Below are positions 1 to 12,480 of a stretch of 64,000 bases of DNA, in pieces (positions within the stretch are counted from its first letter, which is position 1; each line of letters opens with the position of its first letter). The DNA comes from Juglans regia (taxonomy: Eukaryota > Streptophyta > Magnoliopsida > Fagales > Juglandaceae): positions 29,491,083-29,555,082 of the forward strand of contig NC_049903.1 of assembly GCF_001411555.2 (NCBI RefSeq), written 5' to 3'. Below the pieces are notes generated by a model. The model was given only the letters and a program-made list of their open reading frames with translations. It was not told where the DNA came from and searched no databases. A program made the translations under genes and the position numbers.

Positions 1-96
1 TTATGTAGAAAATATTCCCACTTATGAACTGATAACCACCTTTATGGTATTTGATGTTTATTTTCAGTTTTTCTAACATTAGTCTTGTCAAGTCAG

Positions 97-3000
97 GTTA
101 AAGTTGATATGGGAGAACCGATACTTAAAGCATCTGATATTCCTACAAGATTACCTGCAAATAAAGATCATTCTGTTGTTAAGGCAGAGCTGGATGTAGA
201 TGGTGTAACCTGGAACGTGACCTGTGTTAGTATGGGAAATCCTCACTGCGTAATTTTTGGTAGAAAAGGAAGCCAGGTATGAATTATCGACAGTTAAGAA
301 ATACGGTGATTTTTCGTTCACTTTCATGCTAGGAGTTCTATGCTGTCTTTGCTTTAAACTCTGCTTTTTTTTTGGTATATTGATTAAAATGTAGATAATA
401 TATTTTTTGTCACAAGAGTTGAATTGAAGTCCCATGCCAATCTCACCCCTTCTCTCGTTTTAAGCATTGCATGATCAAGTAATCTGACCATTTGGTTTTT
501 TCCTTTTGGATGAGCCAAAATATATCTAAGCAATTTGGAAAGACTTGACTATGATATGTTGATAAATCAATCAATTAATGTTGACTAATCTGTAACACTC
601 CCTTCCCGTAGGTTAGGAGTATTATGTACTTAATTGTGCCCAGTAAAGAGACCCAACTTGATAAAAAAAATTATCTCATTTATTGAAAGAAATAAACTGA
701 AAAATATACATTAAAACTATCTTGAAAAAATTTAAATAAAAATTTTCGTATGCCAAGAAAAATTAAAGTTGTTATTTTGTGTAAAAACACTTATTAACTA
801 TGTCTGAAAATTCCTTGAAACATGATGTATGCCTGGCTGTATGCTCGTCAGCACTATCTTCTTTACCGGGACATTTTTAAAACATAAAAACAAACAAACA
901 ACCAAAATGAGTCAAATACTCAATAGGTAGCCCATCATACAACAAACATAATAAACATAGGGTTTTCTTGAAAAAACGTGCATACTTAATGCTCATACTT
1001 ATACTAACATAAACATGTAAAATGTACTATACATAACTCATTAAACTTGGCTTTTCCTTTCTTTAATGGCCAGCACACCTTAACCCTCCATGTGCAAGGT
1101 TGTGCACCAGTTCCACTGCTTGTGGCCACAAGGGGAACCACTTAATTTATCATATCATACAATGGTGGACCATGCTTAGATCCATGGCTTGCACATCCAC
1201 CCACAACTGCATTGGTACCATGCATCTCTTATGACCATTCTTAAAGCTTCTTTCATAACTTGTTTTTTATCTTTATTACCATGATGCATGTAAAACACAT
1301 AATAACATTACAGTAAAACTCACTTTCTTCATTTTTTTTTTATACGTAAAAATATTGTATATATCAAAAGGAGAAACCAAGTACACTGAATGTATACAAG
1401 AAAACATCTTGCCCAAAATGACCCAACAAGCCCCTAATGGCCCAAAAAGCCCATAAAAAAACCAATTCAAAATACATCAGACCCAACCCCAATCCTTGTT
1501 TCCCGTAGAACTAAAACTCTACCCGAACACCAACCCCAACACCTTGATTCCCGTCTTCACAATACCCTCCCTTAAGACTTCCCTCTAGTTGAACTATCAC
1601 CCATTAGCGTCGTAGTTGATTGTCGAAAAGAGACACTGTAACTCCCTGCTTTTCTTGAAGCTTGATTTGGTTTCAAGTGTGCGGCTTGCCTCGATCGCAG
1701 TAATTAATTCGTTAAATTGGTATTCACATCCTCCATGTGAAATTCCCATGAACTGCTTAATCTCGTTAACCTTAAGCAAAATCCAATTCGCTATTGGAGG
1801 AAGAGAGACTAGGGGAGCCACAATATCCCCATCAACCTGCACTCCCAACTCTAGACATTCCTCTACACAAGGCACCAACGCCAAACCCATTGATTCTCCA
1901 GTAACTTCATCGGTTCTCTCCAATGGTAACGGGATCCCCATTGGAGATTCTGGGGTGACAACAAATCCCTTCACCTCTGGGGTGATAGCGGATCCTACAT
2001 CTCCTTCAGACTTCGATAGTACACCTTTTTCCTTCAACTCTGACGAGGGAGCCATAGTTTTTTCAGGGACCAAGGGTGTAATACCGACTATCGATCTATC
2101 CTGTGTTACACGAGGCGAATGACATTCCATTACTGATGTCTCTACGCCAATACCCGATGTAGACCCCACTTCAAATAACCCAGATTTCCTTTTGACCCGC
2201 CATACTCTCCTGGATCTGGTTATAGGGACAGAGCCGAATCCGATCTTCCGTTTTCCTTTTTCTAAGTTTAAAGGATTCGGTCCTATCATGTTTCTTACCA
2301 TCCTGTTGCCTCCAGCTGAAAGCCGATCTATTTTCGTAGACAAAAAAGTTATCGCTGTCTTCAACTCGACAAGTTGGGTTTCCATCTCTTTTAGAGAATT
2401 GTGCATCTCGACAAGCTAGTCTTGAGGCGTGATTGGCAGACCCCCCACATTCTGAACCCCCGAAGCATGTCCCGTCTTTAGAGCTGCCACATAGGATTGC
2501 CTCGCCACCGAGGATGTACTTGGGTCTTTCTCCAAGTTCTCCCTCCCTGCCACACCACCTGCAGTACCTTGTCCTTCCAAGCCTTCACTCCCTCTCTTGC
2601 CAAAGGAAAAATGACGCAGCACCTCCCCCATCCTTCTCCAGCCATTGCCCCCCTCTTCAGGAATGAAAATAAAATTCCTCCTCCCCCCACCACCATACTC
2701 CTCCACCACCATATAACATTCGCGAGCATTCGAGCATTCGAGCAGCGATGCGCTGTGAAACTGCGTCGACCTTCCCGGACAGTGGAGAAAAAATCTTGTT
2801 TCTTATCCTTAGTGCATGCTTCTATGGCCTTGGCCAGCCACTGCATTGTTGTCGAACCCAGAACCAACTTAGATATCACCCTTCGACTCCTTTTAATAAT
2901 GGCCAACATGCTCCCCTCCTTTACCAGTGTAAAGGATTTAGATTCTAGGGCCAACTCCATAGAAGAACCCATACTGACCCACTCCCCTTCTTCAACAACC

Positions 3001-6000
3001 ATTCATCATCTCAGAGAAACTAGATCAGAAATCTGTTGGGAGTTGCAAGCTGCGAAGTTGTGGACTCCAGGTCGTGTTCACTGCAAGCACTGCAGAGTTG
3101 TTTCCAGCTGCAAATCGTGCTCACAGAAGACTCCGGAGCACTCGTCGGAGCCTTCAGGGTCGACGGCACGACCAACGGAGCCTTCGGGAGGATCGCCGGA
3201 GTACTCTGAGAGGCAATACAACGATATCTAAGACGCTGGAGGTTGAACCAACGCCGGACGGCCCTCAGCGAAGTCATCGAGGTCCGTTAGCTTTATCTGT
3301 GCCGACGGTGCGGTGTGTCTCGCCAACATAGGGTGGGTGGCGGCAAATCTGGTTCCTTAGGGTTTTCGCGCTTCGTTGTGTTTTCTCTCTCCTCTGGACC
3401 GACGCTGGATGGCCCTCAGGGAAGTCGCCGGGGCCCATCGGCTTTGTCTATGACGACAGTGAGAGGTCACTCACCGGCAAGGGTGGCGGTGGTTTCCTTG
3501 GGGTTTCCTTGAGGTGCTTTATGGTTTCATTTCATGCAAAACAAACTCTAGGGACTAGCCACTTTCATCATATCATAACTTGGTAGGTAAAAAGGGGCTT
3601 TCAATAAAGGGCCATGCATACATAATACTTTAAAAACATTGTTTACCATACCCATGTTACTTACCTCTTTGCTTCTAGCGATAGCAAACACGTCAATAAT
3701 CACCTGCTTGAAGCTGCTAAAAAGGATTGGACTTGATAGGTCAAGACAGGTTTTTAGATCTCTTGGAATTGCAGCAACTTTCCTAGGGGTTTCTTTAAAA
3801 ATATCAAGCAAGGGCCTCGAGAAAACAAGGCTGATTGGTATTTGCAGCAGTTATCTAGGGTTAGGGATTGGTTTTATGGGAGAACATCACGGGGGATTAC
3901 TATAAAACTTTCTAGTCTCAGAGCAGCCTTTGCTTTTCTGGTTTTCAGGCCATATAGTGCTTTTTATGAGACCTGAAAAACCTACTGAATTTAACTCACA
4001 GTTTGTTTCGAAAATGGGTTCGAAAGAATCCTTTTGGCTAGGAGTTATAGGGTAAATATGTTCCTATTCTTCGATCTATTTAGGAGTGATAAATGGGACT
4101 GATTTTTATTTCCCCAAACCTGGAACAGCTCAAATCCTATCTCAAAAGAGTCCTAAAGCAAGCTGCAACACTCCTATTGGTGTAAGAATTCTTCTAAATC
4201 AATCTCCTAAGTGTGGAGAGCCTTCATCTAGAGGGTTTCTTGGCACCTAATCTAGTTCTAACTTACCCAAAAAGAGCTGGTTTCCAATTCTCACGAATTT
4301 AACAGCGAAAAATCAAATGGGCTTTGGCTAGAAAATACTTGGGCTCATCCATTCATATATGGGCGGCCTAATGGGATGTACATACTCCATTTTGAATCTA
4401 TGTACATAATTTTGTATCCAATCCGATCTCCTCAATACTAGATCCTCTAATAATACGGACAAGCTAATGGGCCCAATAAAATAATCTTCCTTCTAGCCTT
4501 AACAAAATTGGGCATGCAGTCCAAATTTATAAAATCTTTATCCAAGCATATATAATTTGGATCTAAATGTTACATAAGCTCTCCATAACTCAAAAGCCTA
4601 GAACTGAATATATGTTTATGTATTTTCTGTTCTGACATTTGACATTGTCAGATAATAGTTGGGTGTGATAAATTTTATGGTTCCACTTTAGTCAACCTAT
4701 TCCTTTGTTGAGATATTGCTTTTTCCCTCATCCATTGCCTCTGCTGATTTTAAATCCTTATGTTTATGCATTTAATTGAACAGGATTTGCAGGTTGATGA
4801 ATTGAAGTTAGCTGAAATTGGTCCAAAGTTTGAGCATCATGAGATGTTCCCAGCACGAACTAATACAGGTTAGATTTTGTCAATCCACTGAGATGATTTT
4901 GTTTTGTGGCTAGTTTTCCTTCTTTCATTTATTTTCCTCTCTGTTAGTTAAAAACTAATAGATGGATTGGTGTTGGGTAATGGCCGCCAGGAGGCCTGTT
5001 AACTTTTCTATGCATCTAGGTTTCAAATTTATGCCCCCTTGTTCCCCTAAGACAATAATGCATGGGGTGGTATCTCAATTTCTTAGCTGCTTTGAGATGC
5101 ATCTGCATTGATGTAGAAAATGGTTTTGCTTCTTAAACCTCAATGAGCTTACATGGGGAGGCTTACACCAAGACACCTCAAAATTTGATTTGAAGTATTA
5201 TTGTTAGAATTGTTTCCATGGGTCTAGTTATCTTACACAGGACACCTCAAAGTATAGATTATATTGCAACTTGCGAAGGAGCGCTAGAATAAATCCTGCT
5301 CCACACAATTTGGTTGATGTAAAACAGATAGTCAATGGGCTTTTGGACAGGTTTGAAGGCAAGAATAGGACTTTAGACTTTAGGATGGAGTAAAAATACA
5401 AAGTCGCATGACATGTAAAAATACCAAAGTCACACAAGTTGTGCAACCCCCACATGAGTATCCATTAAGCACGCCTTCCTGAAACATTGTGCTGCCCCTG
5501 TGATTTGAATGCAGTTGAGTGGCTCTTCTTGAGAGTTTGCGAGACTTGTCTCGTGATACATGCCCGACCTTAGCTGGAGCGAACTTGAGATAATTTTGAA
5601 ATTCTTATTTCTTTTTGAGTTTCATTTTGGTTTGTAGTCTTTACATTATTCATGTAATCTAAGCCTCGTGTTGGCTGAACTAGTTATTTTTCTGATTTAA
5701 GTCGATAATCCTCTTGAGAGAGTTTTCTTTATATTCTCTTTTTTTTATATACAAGTAAGTTTTCTTTATATTCTCATGATCCAAGGATTGGTTTTTTGTG
5801 CTTTATAGAAGAGTTGTGAGATCTTTGTGTGTAACACCCCTTCCCGTAGGTCAGGAATATTACGTACATTTATAACATAATGCCCGGTAAAGAAATTCGA
5901 AGTCATCAAATTTCCTCATTTATTGAATGTTCAAGCTAATTTAACATAAAAGTCTTTGATAACATAAAGCTGAAAACATAATGAAAAAGGCATAAAATAG

Positions 6001-9000
6001 TTCTATGTGGTGATCACTTATTCAAATATTTTAATCATAAACTAAGTTCTTGTGGAAATAACACTTATTCCAGTCTTAAGTCTCTAAACTAATCTACTTC
6101 TGGCTCTCCAGCTTTGCGTCCTCGCAATCAACATCTGGGACATTAAAACATAAAGACAGAAAAAAAATGAGTCAAAGACTCAGTAATAGCACATTATAAT
6201 GTAACTTAACTTGGCTTAACATTAGGCTTGATTTATAAAACTTTAACGTATCGTAACATATGTGGAATGAACAAAATCGTGGAATTTCATGTAACAAGAT
6301 GCATGAGTGGCTGACTCCATGCATTTCCTATCAATCATACATAACTTGTTCATCTTGTCTTTCAATTATTTAGTGGCCATCATTACATGTGTGAATCGGT
6401 CCAATTGTTGTTGACCACATATACATATCGTGATATGAGGTGAACCACGCTTAGGTCCATGGCACTGTGTAACGTATCATATCATGTAGTGATACACGTT
6501 TGGTTCCATGTTATCACTTAACATATGATGAACCACGTTTGAGTTTGTGGCACCGCCTAACGTATCATAACATGTAGTGAAACATGCTTGAGTCCGTGTT
6601 ATCACATAGAATATGGTAAACCACGCTCGAGTCCGTGGCACAGCATATCATAACCTGTGGTGAAATACGCATGGGTCCGTGTCACCTCAAAACATCATAT
6701 ATTTCATGTGGTGGACCACGCTTGAGTCTGTAGCTTGCACATCCACCCATAACATAAGACCAACCTTAAAGTTTACTCGTCATTCATGTGTTTTCTTATT
6801 AACTTTCATAATGCAAGGGAACATGTTTGACTTTATGAATTTACATGGCATGGCATACTCTTGTGCATGGCTTAACATTATACATGGCATATTAATATGA
6901 GTCTTACACCACCTAGCATAACATAGGCATGGCATAACATGATCTAAACATTACATGAACATTACATGGCATACATGATCTAAATATTACCTGAACATTA
7001 CATGGCATACATGTGATTTTCATAACATCTCATCCATCTAACAATCCATACCAGCATAGCATCACAAGCATATCATCGTTAATTCATCGAGATTCGAGAA
7101 TAGGGGCTGACCTTGAATTGGCTCATAGCGTAGCATAGGTAAACATCTCATTTTTCCTGCACAATCAGTATATTTACAATACATAAAGTTATGATCATGC
7201 TACTTACCTCTTAGCGCTGCTTCTTGGTTCCTGCTTTGTAGCTTGTTACCTATACGAGGTACTAGATGTTACTAACTATCTAGAAAACGTGTTGTAGCAT
7301 TCTACCCACTTGAACACATATCATGAACTTTAATCTAATAAAATATTCAACAATATATTGAATTTAATAAATACTAATATCAAGGGCCCATTATGAATTA
7401 AAAGGGTGGCTACCCTTCTGGAAAATACACGGGACTGAGAACAATGAAGGGAAATGGCCGTGTGATGCTCACCGAGAGAAGGAAGAACCACTGTGACGGT
7501 TTGGGTGGCTGGCCAAGGTTCATGGTGGTGACTGGAGGAAACCTCTGAACATGATGGAGCAACATAGAGAGAGAGTTTAGAGAGAGAAAGAAAGAGAGAA
7601 ACTGTCAACCGAAAGCAATAGAGACTAGAGAGAGAAGGAGGTGGCAGATGGTAGTGGACTTACCGGAATAGTGGGGATTCGACAGAGTTTGGCTGTCTGG
7701 CGGTTGGTGCTGACTCTGACGAAAGGAGGAGTCGGCGTGCTCTGTGGTGGTTTCCGGTGAGGCTGCTGCTTGGTTGCTGAGAGGAAGGCTACGGTGGTTG
7801 TGTAAACGAGAAGTTTGATTTTTTTCTGAGGGAGGATTTTGATTGTGGTTGCTGTTTGCATGGGGGAGTAATAATGTGAATAAAAACAGAAGATTTAGGC
7901 TAGGGTTTTGAAGCGTGAATTTGGCTACAAATTAGGAAACTACTCCAACTAGGAAATAAACACAGAGAGGCATATGGGTGTGAAGGGTGGAAGACACCCA
8001 ATCATATAAAATCTCTATTTTAAAATAAATCTTTTAAAAATAATAATAATAACAATAATAATACTCTTAATTCTAGATCCTAATCTAGGACCCGTATGTT
8101 ACATTGTGTTAGTAGAGCTTCTCATTCTGAAAAAAAAAAAAAGATTCAGCTTCTCACCACCATGCTGCATCAGTGGTGTTCCTGGGAAACTACACCAAAT
8201 CACCCTTTTGATGCAGTTATTTATAATTATATAGAATTTAGGTGAAATTATTTCTCTTAAAGGTAAAATAAAATTCTATTGTATCAAGTAAAGAAGCATA
8301 GCCTAGGTACACAGAAAGTATATGAAAGAGAAACCTAGTTACAAGTTAGGAGCTAGAAATGGACACAAGAAAAACATGAAAAGCAGCCCCTATTGAAGAC
8401 AATAGCAAATGCCCATAGAAATCAAGTGTGGAAGAAGAAACATCTAAGTTAATCCAAAGAGCCTTTGCAATCTTCAAATCTCCAACCACTGCTTTCAGGC
8501 CAAATGCACCACATGAGACATAAAGGAATCATTTCCACACTGCAACAATTTGGTGGTTACCCTGGAGGCCTCTCCAACTAGCAAGAAAATCTACCACCCT
8601 CCTGAGCATTACCCAGGTAAGTCCTATCTTGCTAAAAATCTCATCCCATAAAACCTTGCCCACCTCACAATGAAGTAATAAATGATTCACAGTTTCACCA
8701 TTTTTTTTACACATACAACACCAATCCATTACAAAAAGCCCATGCTTACTTGAATTGTTCTAGGTTAGGATTTTTGCTAGGGAAGCAGTCCAACCCAGTG
8801 TTGGTAAAAGAGTTATTGAGCAAAGTGCAAATATTCTTAGTAATTAGTTGATATTGAAGATCATATATGAACCATGGCACCACATGTCATATGTAATGGT
8901 CCAAGTTGGCTCTCTAGATGGATGTATATTTAATTGCTTATGTTAGCATAGATGTCGATACCTACAATTCTTCAACTTTTTTGGTCATGGTCTTTTCGCT

Positions 9001-10588
9001 ATATTTTTTTTCAACCAATGTACTTTAATATCAAATTAATGTGTTTTTTGATTTTATTGATTCGGTTCGTTATGCAACTCAAGAGTTTCCTGCACTAAGA
9101 GTTTCCTTGATTACCTGATACCCGGTCTGGCTGGTGGGCATCCAAAGGGCCCTGCATGGATGAGGTTCTGCTTCATCAAAAATACAAAAGATAATTGTAT
9201 TGGCTTATTTTGGCCTCATTTGGATAGTGAGATGAGATGAGATGATCTGTGAATAGTAGTGAAATAGTTTGTGAATAATAGTGAAATGATTTGAGTTAAT
9301 ATGTTTTATGGGGTTTTGGGAAAGGAGAGATAAAATATTGAATAAAAATATTATAAAGTTAAAATATTATTAGAATATAATTTTTTACTATTATTTATGT
9401 GCTGAAATTTGAAAAAGTTGAATTATGTTTTGTATTTTATTGGAAAGTATGGGAAATTTGTAATGATTAGGTAATGATTAAATGAAAATGTTGAAAATTT
9501 GAATTTGAAAAGTGTTTGTATTTGTAGTGTTTGGATATTGAGATGAGATGGGATGATATGAGATGGAGATGAGTTAGGAGAATTTTGCTATCCAAACCAG
9601 GCCTTAGTAGTTTGCAAGAAAAAGTAATGGATCTGCTGAAGTAAGTGTAGAAAATAGAAACAATAACAATATGTAGGAAAATTGTCTTGCTTCTACACTT
9701 CTGGTTGGCAATCTGAGTTTACGTGACCATACAAAGATATCATGTTATTTTCTAGAAAATGACACTCTACTTTATGATAAGTTTTTTGGGTAGTCCACTG
9801 TTATCTTCGAAGTTATTATATGCCGCTACTTCATCATGACATCATTTGATTTTGTTAACATGAATACCATTGGACTTAATTGGCAGAATTTGTGCAAGTC
9901 TTCTCTCGTTCGCACCTGAAAATGCGTGTCTGGGAACGTGGGGCAGGTTAGATTTTTCTCCCTTTTATATATTTTGTGAAATTGACTGTGGCCATGCAAT
10001 TCACCGAGCCAGCCCATGGTTGTTTGATGGAAAGCTGAATACAATTGCTGTTCATTTTAGGAGCAACGCTAGCATGTGGAACCGGAGCTTGTGCAATCGT
10101 TGTTGCAGCAGTTCTTGAAGGTCGTGCTGGAAGGGTAAGAATAGCATTTAACATGAGTGTTCTAGACTGCACACACATGAGAATTGCATAGCTTGTGTAT
10201 ATACCCCACAAAAAATAAACTTATTGCATCTTTCATTTGCTTGGACAGCGTCATTATCTGTTCTATTCTGTTATAGACACAATTTCTTATCGAACATCTT
10301 TATTTTGATTTTCAAAACTTCAGTTTTGAATGTTTTTTCACCTTACTTGGTGGGCCTCTTGTTCCATATTCTACAACTGAAAGGGTACCATTATCTTCTG
10401 GTGTTTACTAATCACCCCCCACTTTCTTTCTCTTTGCTTTTACTAATCATATATATTTATGTTCAACATAGAACTGCACGGTTGATCTACCTGGAGGGCC
10501 ATTGGAGATTGAGTGGAGGGAGGAAGACAATCATGTGTACATGACAGGCCCAGCTGAAGTAGTGTTTTATGGATCTGTACCCCTATGA
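97..10588 (+). CDS. DAPF: Diaminopimelate epimerase, plastid type, 3' part of gene (five exons)
   Basis: The enzyme interconverts LL- and meso-diaminopimelate, the penultimate step of lysine synthesis, in the plastid. Exons with GT-AG borders and continuous phase are 97-276, 4784-4868, 9887-9946, 10061-10134 and 10472-10588 (TGA). The first visible exon carries [11 protein letters not shown] and SMGNPHC. The second carries [18 protein letters not shown], the third [15 protein letters not shown], the fourth [11 protein letters not shown] and the last [11 protein letters not shown], ending in FYGSVPL. The Cys of ACGTGAC is one of the two catalytic thiols of the family; the other, with the transit peptide, lies left of the window. 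The introns of 4507 and 5018 bp are large because they hold solo LTRs and LINE pieces, while the last three introns are under about 350 bp. Identity is very secure from family motifs; exon borders are hand-read. The gene is partial only because of the window edge; no internal stop was seen. Confidence 0.95.
1597..3002 (-). pseudogene. LINE ORF1-like protein, frameshifted
   Basis: Two reading frames join by a frameshift near 2700. The upstream part (3002 to about 2700) starts with [20 protein letters not shown] and carries FREGxxxF-like text ([19 protein letters not shown]). The next frame (from 2712) begins [20 protein letters not shown], then, after a stop, continues as a 269-codon ORF from 2406 to 1597 whose end contains [18 protein letters not shown] and INYDANG. 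In plant LINEs such a C-terminal block lies just before ORF2, which is missing here. The protein would be a nucleic-acid-binding ORF1 product; no zinc knuckle was seen. Assignment rests on remembered family texture, so it is moderate. It is not a host gene: it lies inside a repeat in a DAPF intron on the opposite strand. Confidence 0.55.
3247..3515 (-). repeat. 151-bp tandem duplication in the LINE 5' leader
   Basis: GGCCCTCAGCGAAGTC at 3260 recurs as GGCCCTCAGGGAAGTC at 3411. The flanking text (ACGCCGGACG / GACGCTGGAT, then a CCG-rich block and GGTGGCGGCAAATCTGG / GGGTGGCGGTGGTTTCC) also repeats, so the period is 151 bp. The region is GC-rich against an AT-rich background. Tandem 5' monomers that act as promoters are known in some LINEs; that role is inference here. 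Confidence 0.6.
3572..4783. other. Rest of the solo LTR and DAPF intron, no gene
   Basis: 3572-4574 is the distal part of the LTR. 4575-4783 is plain intron sequence ending in a pyrimidine stretch and the CAG acceptor at 4781-4783. No coding signal was seen. Confidence 0.6.
5830..8103 (-). mobile_element. Solo LTR with perfect target-site duplication in a DAPF intron
   Basis: The element begins TGTAACACCCCTTCCCGTAG and ends GGACCCGTATGTTACA. TTGTG is present immediately before (5825-5829) and after (8104-8108), a perfect 5-bp target duplication, so both ends are firm. Length is 2274 bp with no gag/pol, hence a solo LTR left by LTR-LTR recombination. Minus orientation is inferred by likeness to the LTRs at 50561 and 54940. 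It shares architecture with the 591-4574 LTR, including the GAGTCAAAGACTCAGTA block. Confidence 0.88.
6425..6745. repeat. Degenerate short tandem repeats inside the solo LTR
   Basis: Variants of GTGGTGAACCACGCTTGAG followed by TCCGTGGCAC recur about six to eight times, at irregular spacing of roughly 40-60 bp, alternating with TATCATAACATG blocks. Each unit contains a small inverted GTGG...CCAC pair. Such arrays occur in U3 regions of Gypsy LTRs; any enhancer role is inference. Confidence 0.6.
8262..8815 (-). pseudogene. LINE 3' fragment with ORF2 zinc-binding (zf-RVT) domain
   Basis: On the minus strand the translation carries [20 protein letters not shown] followed by CEVGKVLW, which fits the C-terminal zf-RVT domain of plant LINE ORF2 (CxxC...HxxxxC). 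Upstream, TASLAKILT fits the preceding family text but a stop intervenes; downstream, [18 protein letters not shown] follows a further stop. The 3' UTR runs to about 8262. It is a 5'-truncated, dead LINE copy just downstream of the solo LTR, inside the DAPF intron. Confidence 0.8.
9212..9603. mobile_element. MITE, GAGATGAG family, longest copy
   Basis: The left end GGCCTCATTTGGATAG and the right end CTATCCAAACCAGGCC are inverted copies of each other with few changes. GAGATGAGATGAG follows the left end and recurs near the right end. The interior is AT-rich and non-coding. It lies in the third visible DAPF intron-side sequence before exon 9887. Related copies occur throughout the window. Confidence 0.75.
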
Positions 10589-10737
10589 TGTGGTCTTAAT
10601 TAAAACAAACTTTTTAGAATTAAAGAGTTTTCCCTCTAGAAGTTGGATTTTCCTTTTGCTTTATTTCTAGACTGGTATGAACTTCGAACCCCGCGTGGTA
10701 GAGCGTTCTGTGCTATTGTGTATCGTCAGACTTGATA

Positions 10738-10743
10738 AATAAA
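10738..10743 (+). terminator. AATAAA poly(A) signal of DAPF
   Basis: AATAAA lies 150 bases after the DAPF stop codon, in TGATAAATAAAG. It is the first perfect match downstream and is followed by T-rich sequence. Plant poly(A) signals are loose, so this is a candidate. Confidence 0.5.
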
Positions 10744-11164
10744 GAAACATTCTGTATTTTTCGATTTTGTGAGGTATCATGTTCCTTGGAAATGCGTTTC
10801 AAATAAAATGTATTATATTGTGGGAGATGGTTCCTACTTGCTACATACTGTGTATTTGGAAAGACTAATGAACTTTGGCAACCATCATGATTTTTATTTT
10901 TTATCTATTGCTAAACATTTAGGTTGCACCTTGCACCTTTTGTGCTTCTTATTGAAATTAATTTGAGTTCACCATCCTGCTCCGAGCCGAACCACACGTT
11001 TTGGCATTTCTGATTTTGTGAATAGTGATTGATGAGAAGAATTTTTCAATTATATATAGAAAAAAGAAGTGTTCAAATCTTGTACTTTTTTTCTATTTTT
11101 TCTCATTTCAAATTAAAAAAACTAGAAAGGTGAAAAAAAATAATAGATTATATTTGATTAGGAA

Positions 11165-12480
11165 CATAATTAAATTGTAGCAATGAAGTTAACTCTTTTT
11201 TTTTTTTTTTTTTTTCTTGAACTTTTTATTTTGCAGGATATGCGCACTTGGCTACTTTCTTCATATAATCATGCACCTACTGTCCTTGTTCTCGCACCCT
11301 TTTAATTATACCTATGGAGTGGAGCGTAGTCAGTAATAATATATGGTTAGAGAATGAGTTCAGCTTTATTTAAAAAATGGGTCACGTCTCATTGATTAAA
11401 TTTTTCGATTTCTCATTCATTGGAGGGCCCCTATCCATTCATTGTCTTGAATCTTGGACCTTTGATACCTCTTTCGGTTTTTCATTTTTTATTATTTTAT
11501 TTTCCTTCAAAAACGATATGAATCCTCGGGTCTTATTTTTGTTTTTGACACTGCAAAAGGCTATGCTTTTTTGGGGAATAATTGGCATTGTTATTGTTAG
11601 AATTATTCAATTTTAGATTTACAACTCAATCGCTTTTTAAATAGAAGCTTATCTTTTTATTAGATGAGAAGTGATACAATTACAACCAATTCATAATTAA
11701 TTCACAACTTCTTAATAAAACAATAATTTCTTAATTCAAACAAATCAAATCTCAAGGTAAAAGTAATTTTTTTTTTTAAAAAAAAATTAATGCCTAATTG
11801 GATAGTTATATAAAAGTTGTGTAATAGTAATAGATTTATCTTTTTTCTTGATGATTTTTGTTTATTAGATACTAGAAATCTCTTATGATTGAATTTTTAC
11901 TGATGAGTTTAGTAAAAGAAATTCTTTAGCAATAAATAATCTACAAACTAGCATGACTTGATATAATATGTTAAATTGTAAATTTATTTTTATTGTAAAA
12001 TATATCTAACGTATTATATAAAGTCATGTCAATTTGTAAATTTATTTTTGTAAAAATTTTTTTGTGATTGTAGCACTTCTCATAATAAAAATTATAAAAC
12101 CGTAGGAAAAATTAATCAATACCAATAAAAATAACGGATATTAAAAAAATAATATCTTAAAAATAATATCCTTAAAGATAATAAAAATAACAAAATGGGA
12201 AAAAGATATTACCCTTAAAGATGTCTATCAAGTCATGAAAAAGAACGGATATTTAAAAAAAAAACGATTCGAATCACCCAAAAGCCACAATCACAGAATA
12301 TTGTTATTACTTTTTTTAAGTTTTAACAGGACACAAGTAATAGAATTCATTGGATTTGAATTTGTTTTAAGGAATAAATTAAAGATTTGTTTTTTTTTTT
12401 TAAAAGAATCTATCTCGATACCCTGTGTTCAACCACAATGGCTACAAAATCCACGTGGCACATTTGAGAAATAGAAGTAG
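11165..12480. repeat. Left copy of a diverged non-coding duplication
   Basis: Blocks here recur in the same order near 13615-14500: ATTGTAGCAATGAAG then poly-T then TTTGCAGGATATGCGCACTTGGC; later GGTTAGAGAATGAGTTCA; finally CAATGGCTACAAA followed by a CATTTGA block. The copies are diverged and of different length because of AT-rich insertions. No gene lies in it. Confidence 0.6.

Larger units (their letters stand above)
1333..3559 (-). mobile_element. LINE retrotransposon with ORF1 but no ORF2, nested in the solo LTR
   Basis: Read on the minus strand, the element has a GC-rich 5' leader with a tandem repeat, then an ORF1-like coding region, then a short 3' UTR with GTATACATTCAGTGTACTTG, and a poly-A tract (poly-T at 1332-1341 on the plus strand). 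The candidate target duplication is CACTTTCTTCAT at 1321-1332 and CACTTTCATCAT at 3560-3571, 11 of 12 bases. Reverse transcriptase and endonuclease are absent: ORF1 runs almost straight into the 3' UTR, which implies an internal deletion near 1500-1600. Confidence 0.7.
591..4574 (-). mobile_element. Solo LTR in a DAPF intron, split by a nested LINE
   Basis: The element starts TGTAACACTCCC and ends AATGTTACA, giving TG...CA termini. The 5 bases before it are TAATC and the 5 after are TAAGC, a target duplication with one change. No gag or pol was seen between the ends, so it reads as a solo LTR. A LINE at about 1333-3559 interrupts it; LTR sequence resumes after 3571, where TACTTACCTCTT matches the same block at 7201 in the second solo LTR. 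By comparison with the Gypsy LTR at 50561, the LTR lies in minus orientation. Ends are confident, family assignment less so. Confidence 0.75.

Noticed and set aside
6425..6745. CRISPR-like regular repeats
   Set aside because: Units are degenerate and irregularly spaced, in plant nuclear DNA, inside a bounded LTR.
7330..7861. Two minus-strand open frames of 92 and 78 codons
   Set aside because: They lie wholly inside the solo LTR, have no domain and low-complexity Pro/Ser/Thr text. The GAGA-rich stretch there is LTR leader sequence.
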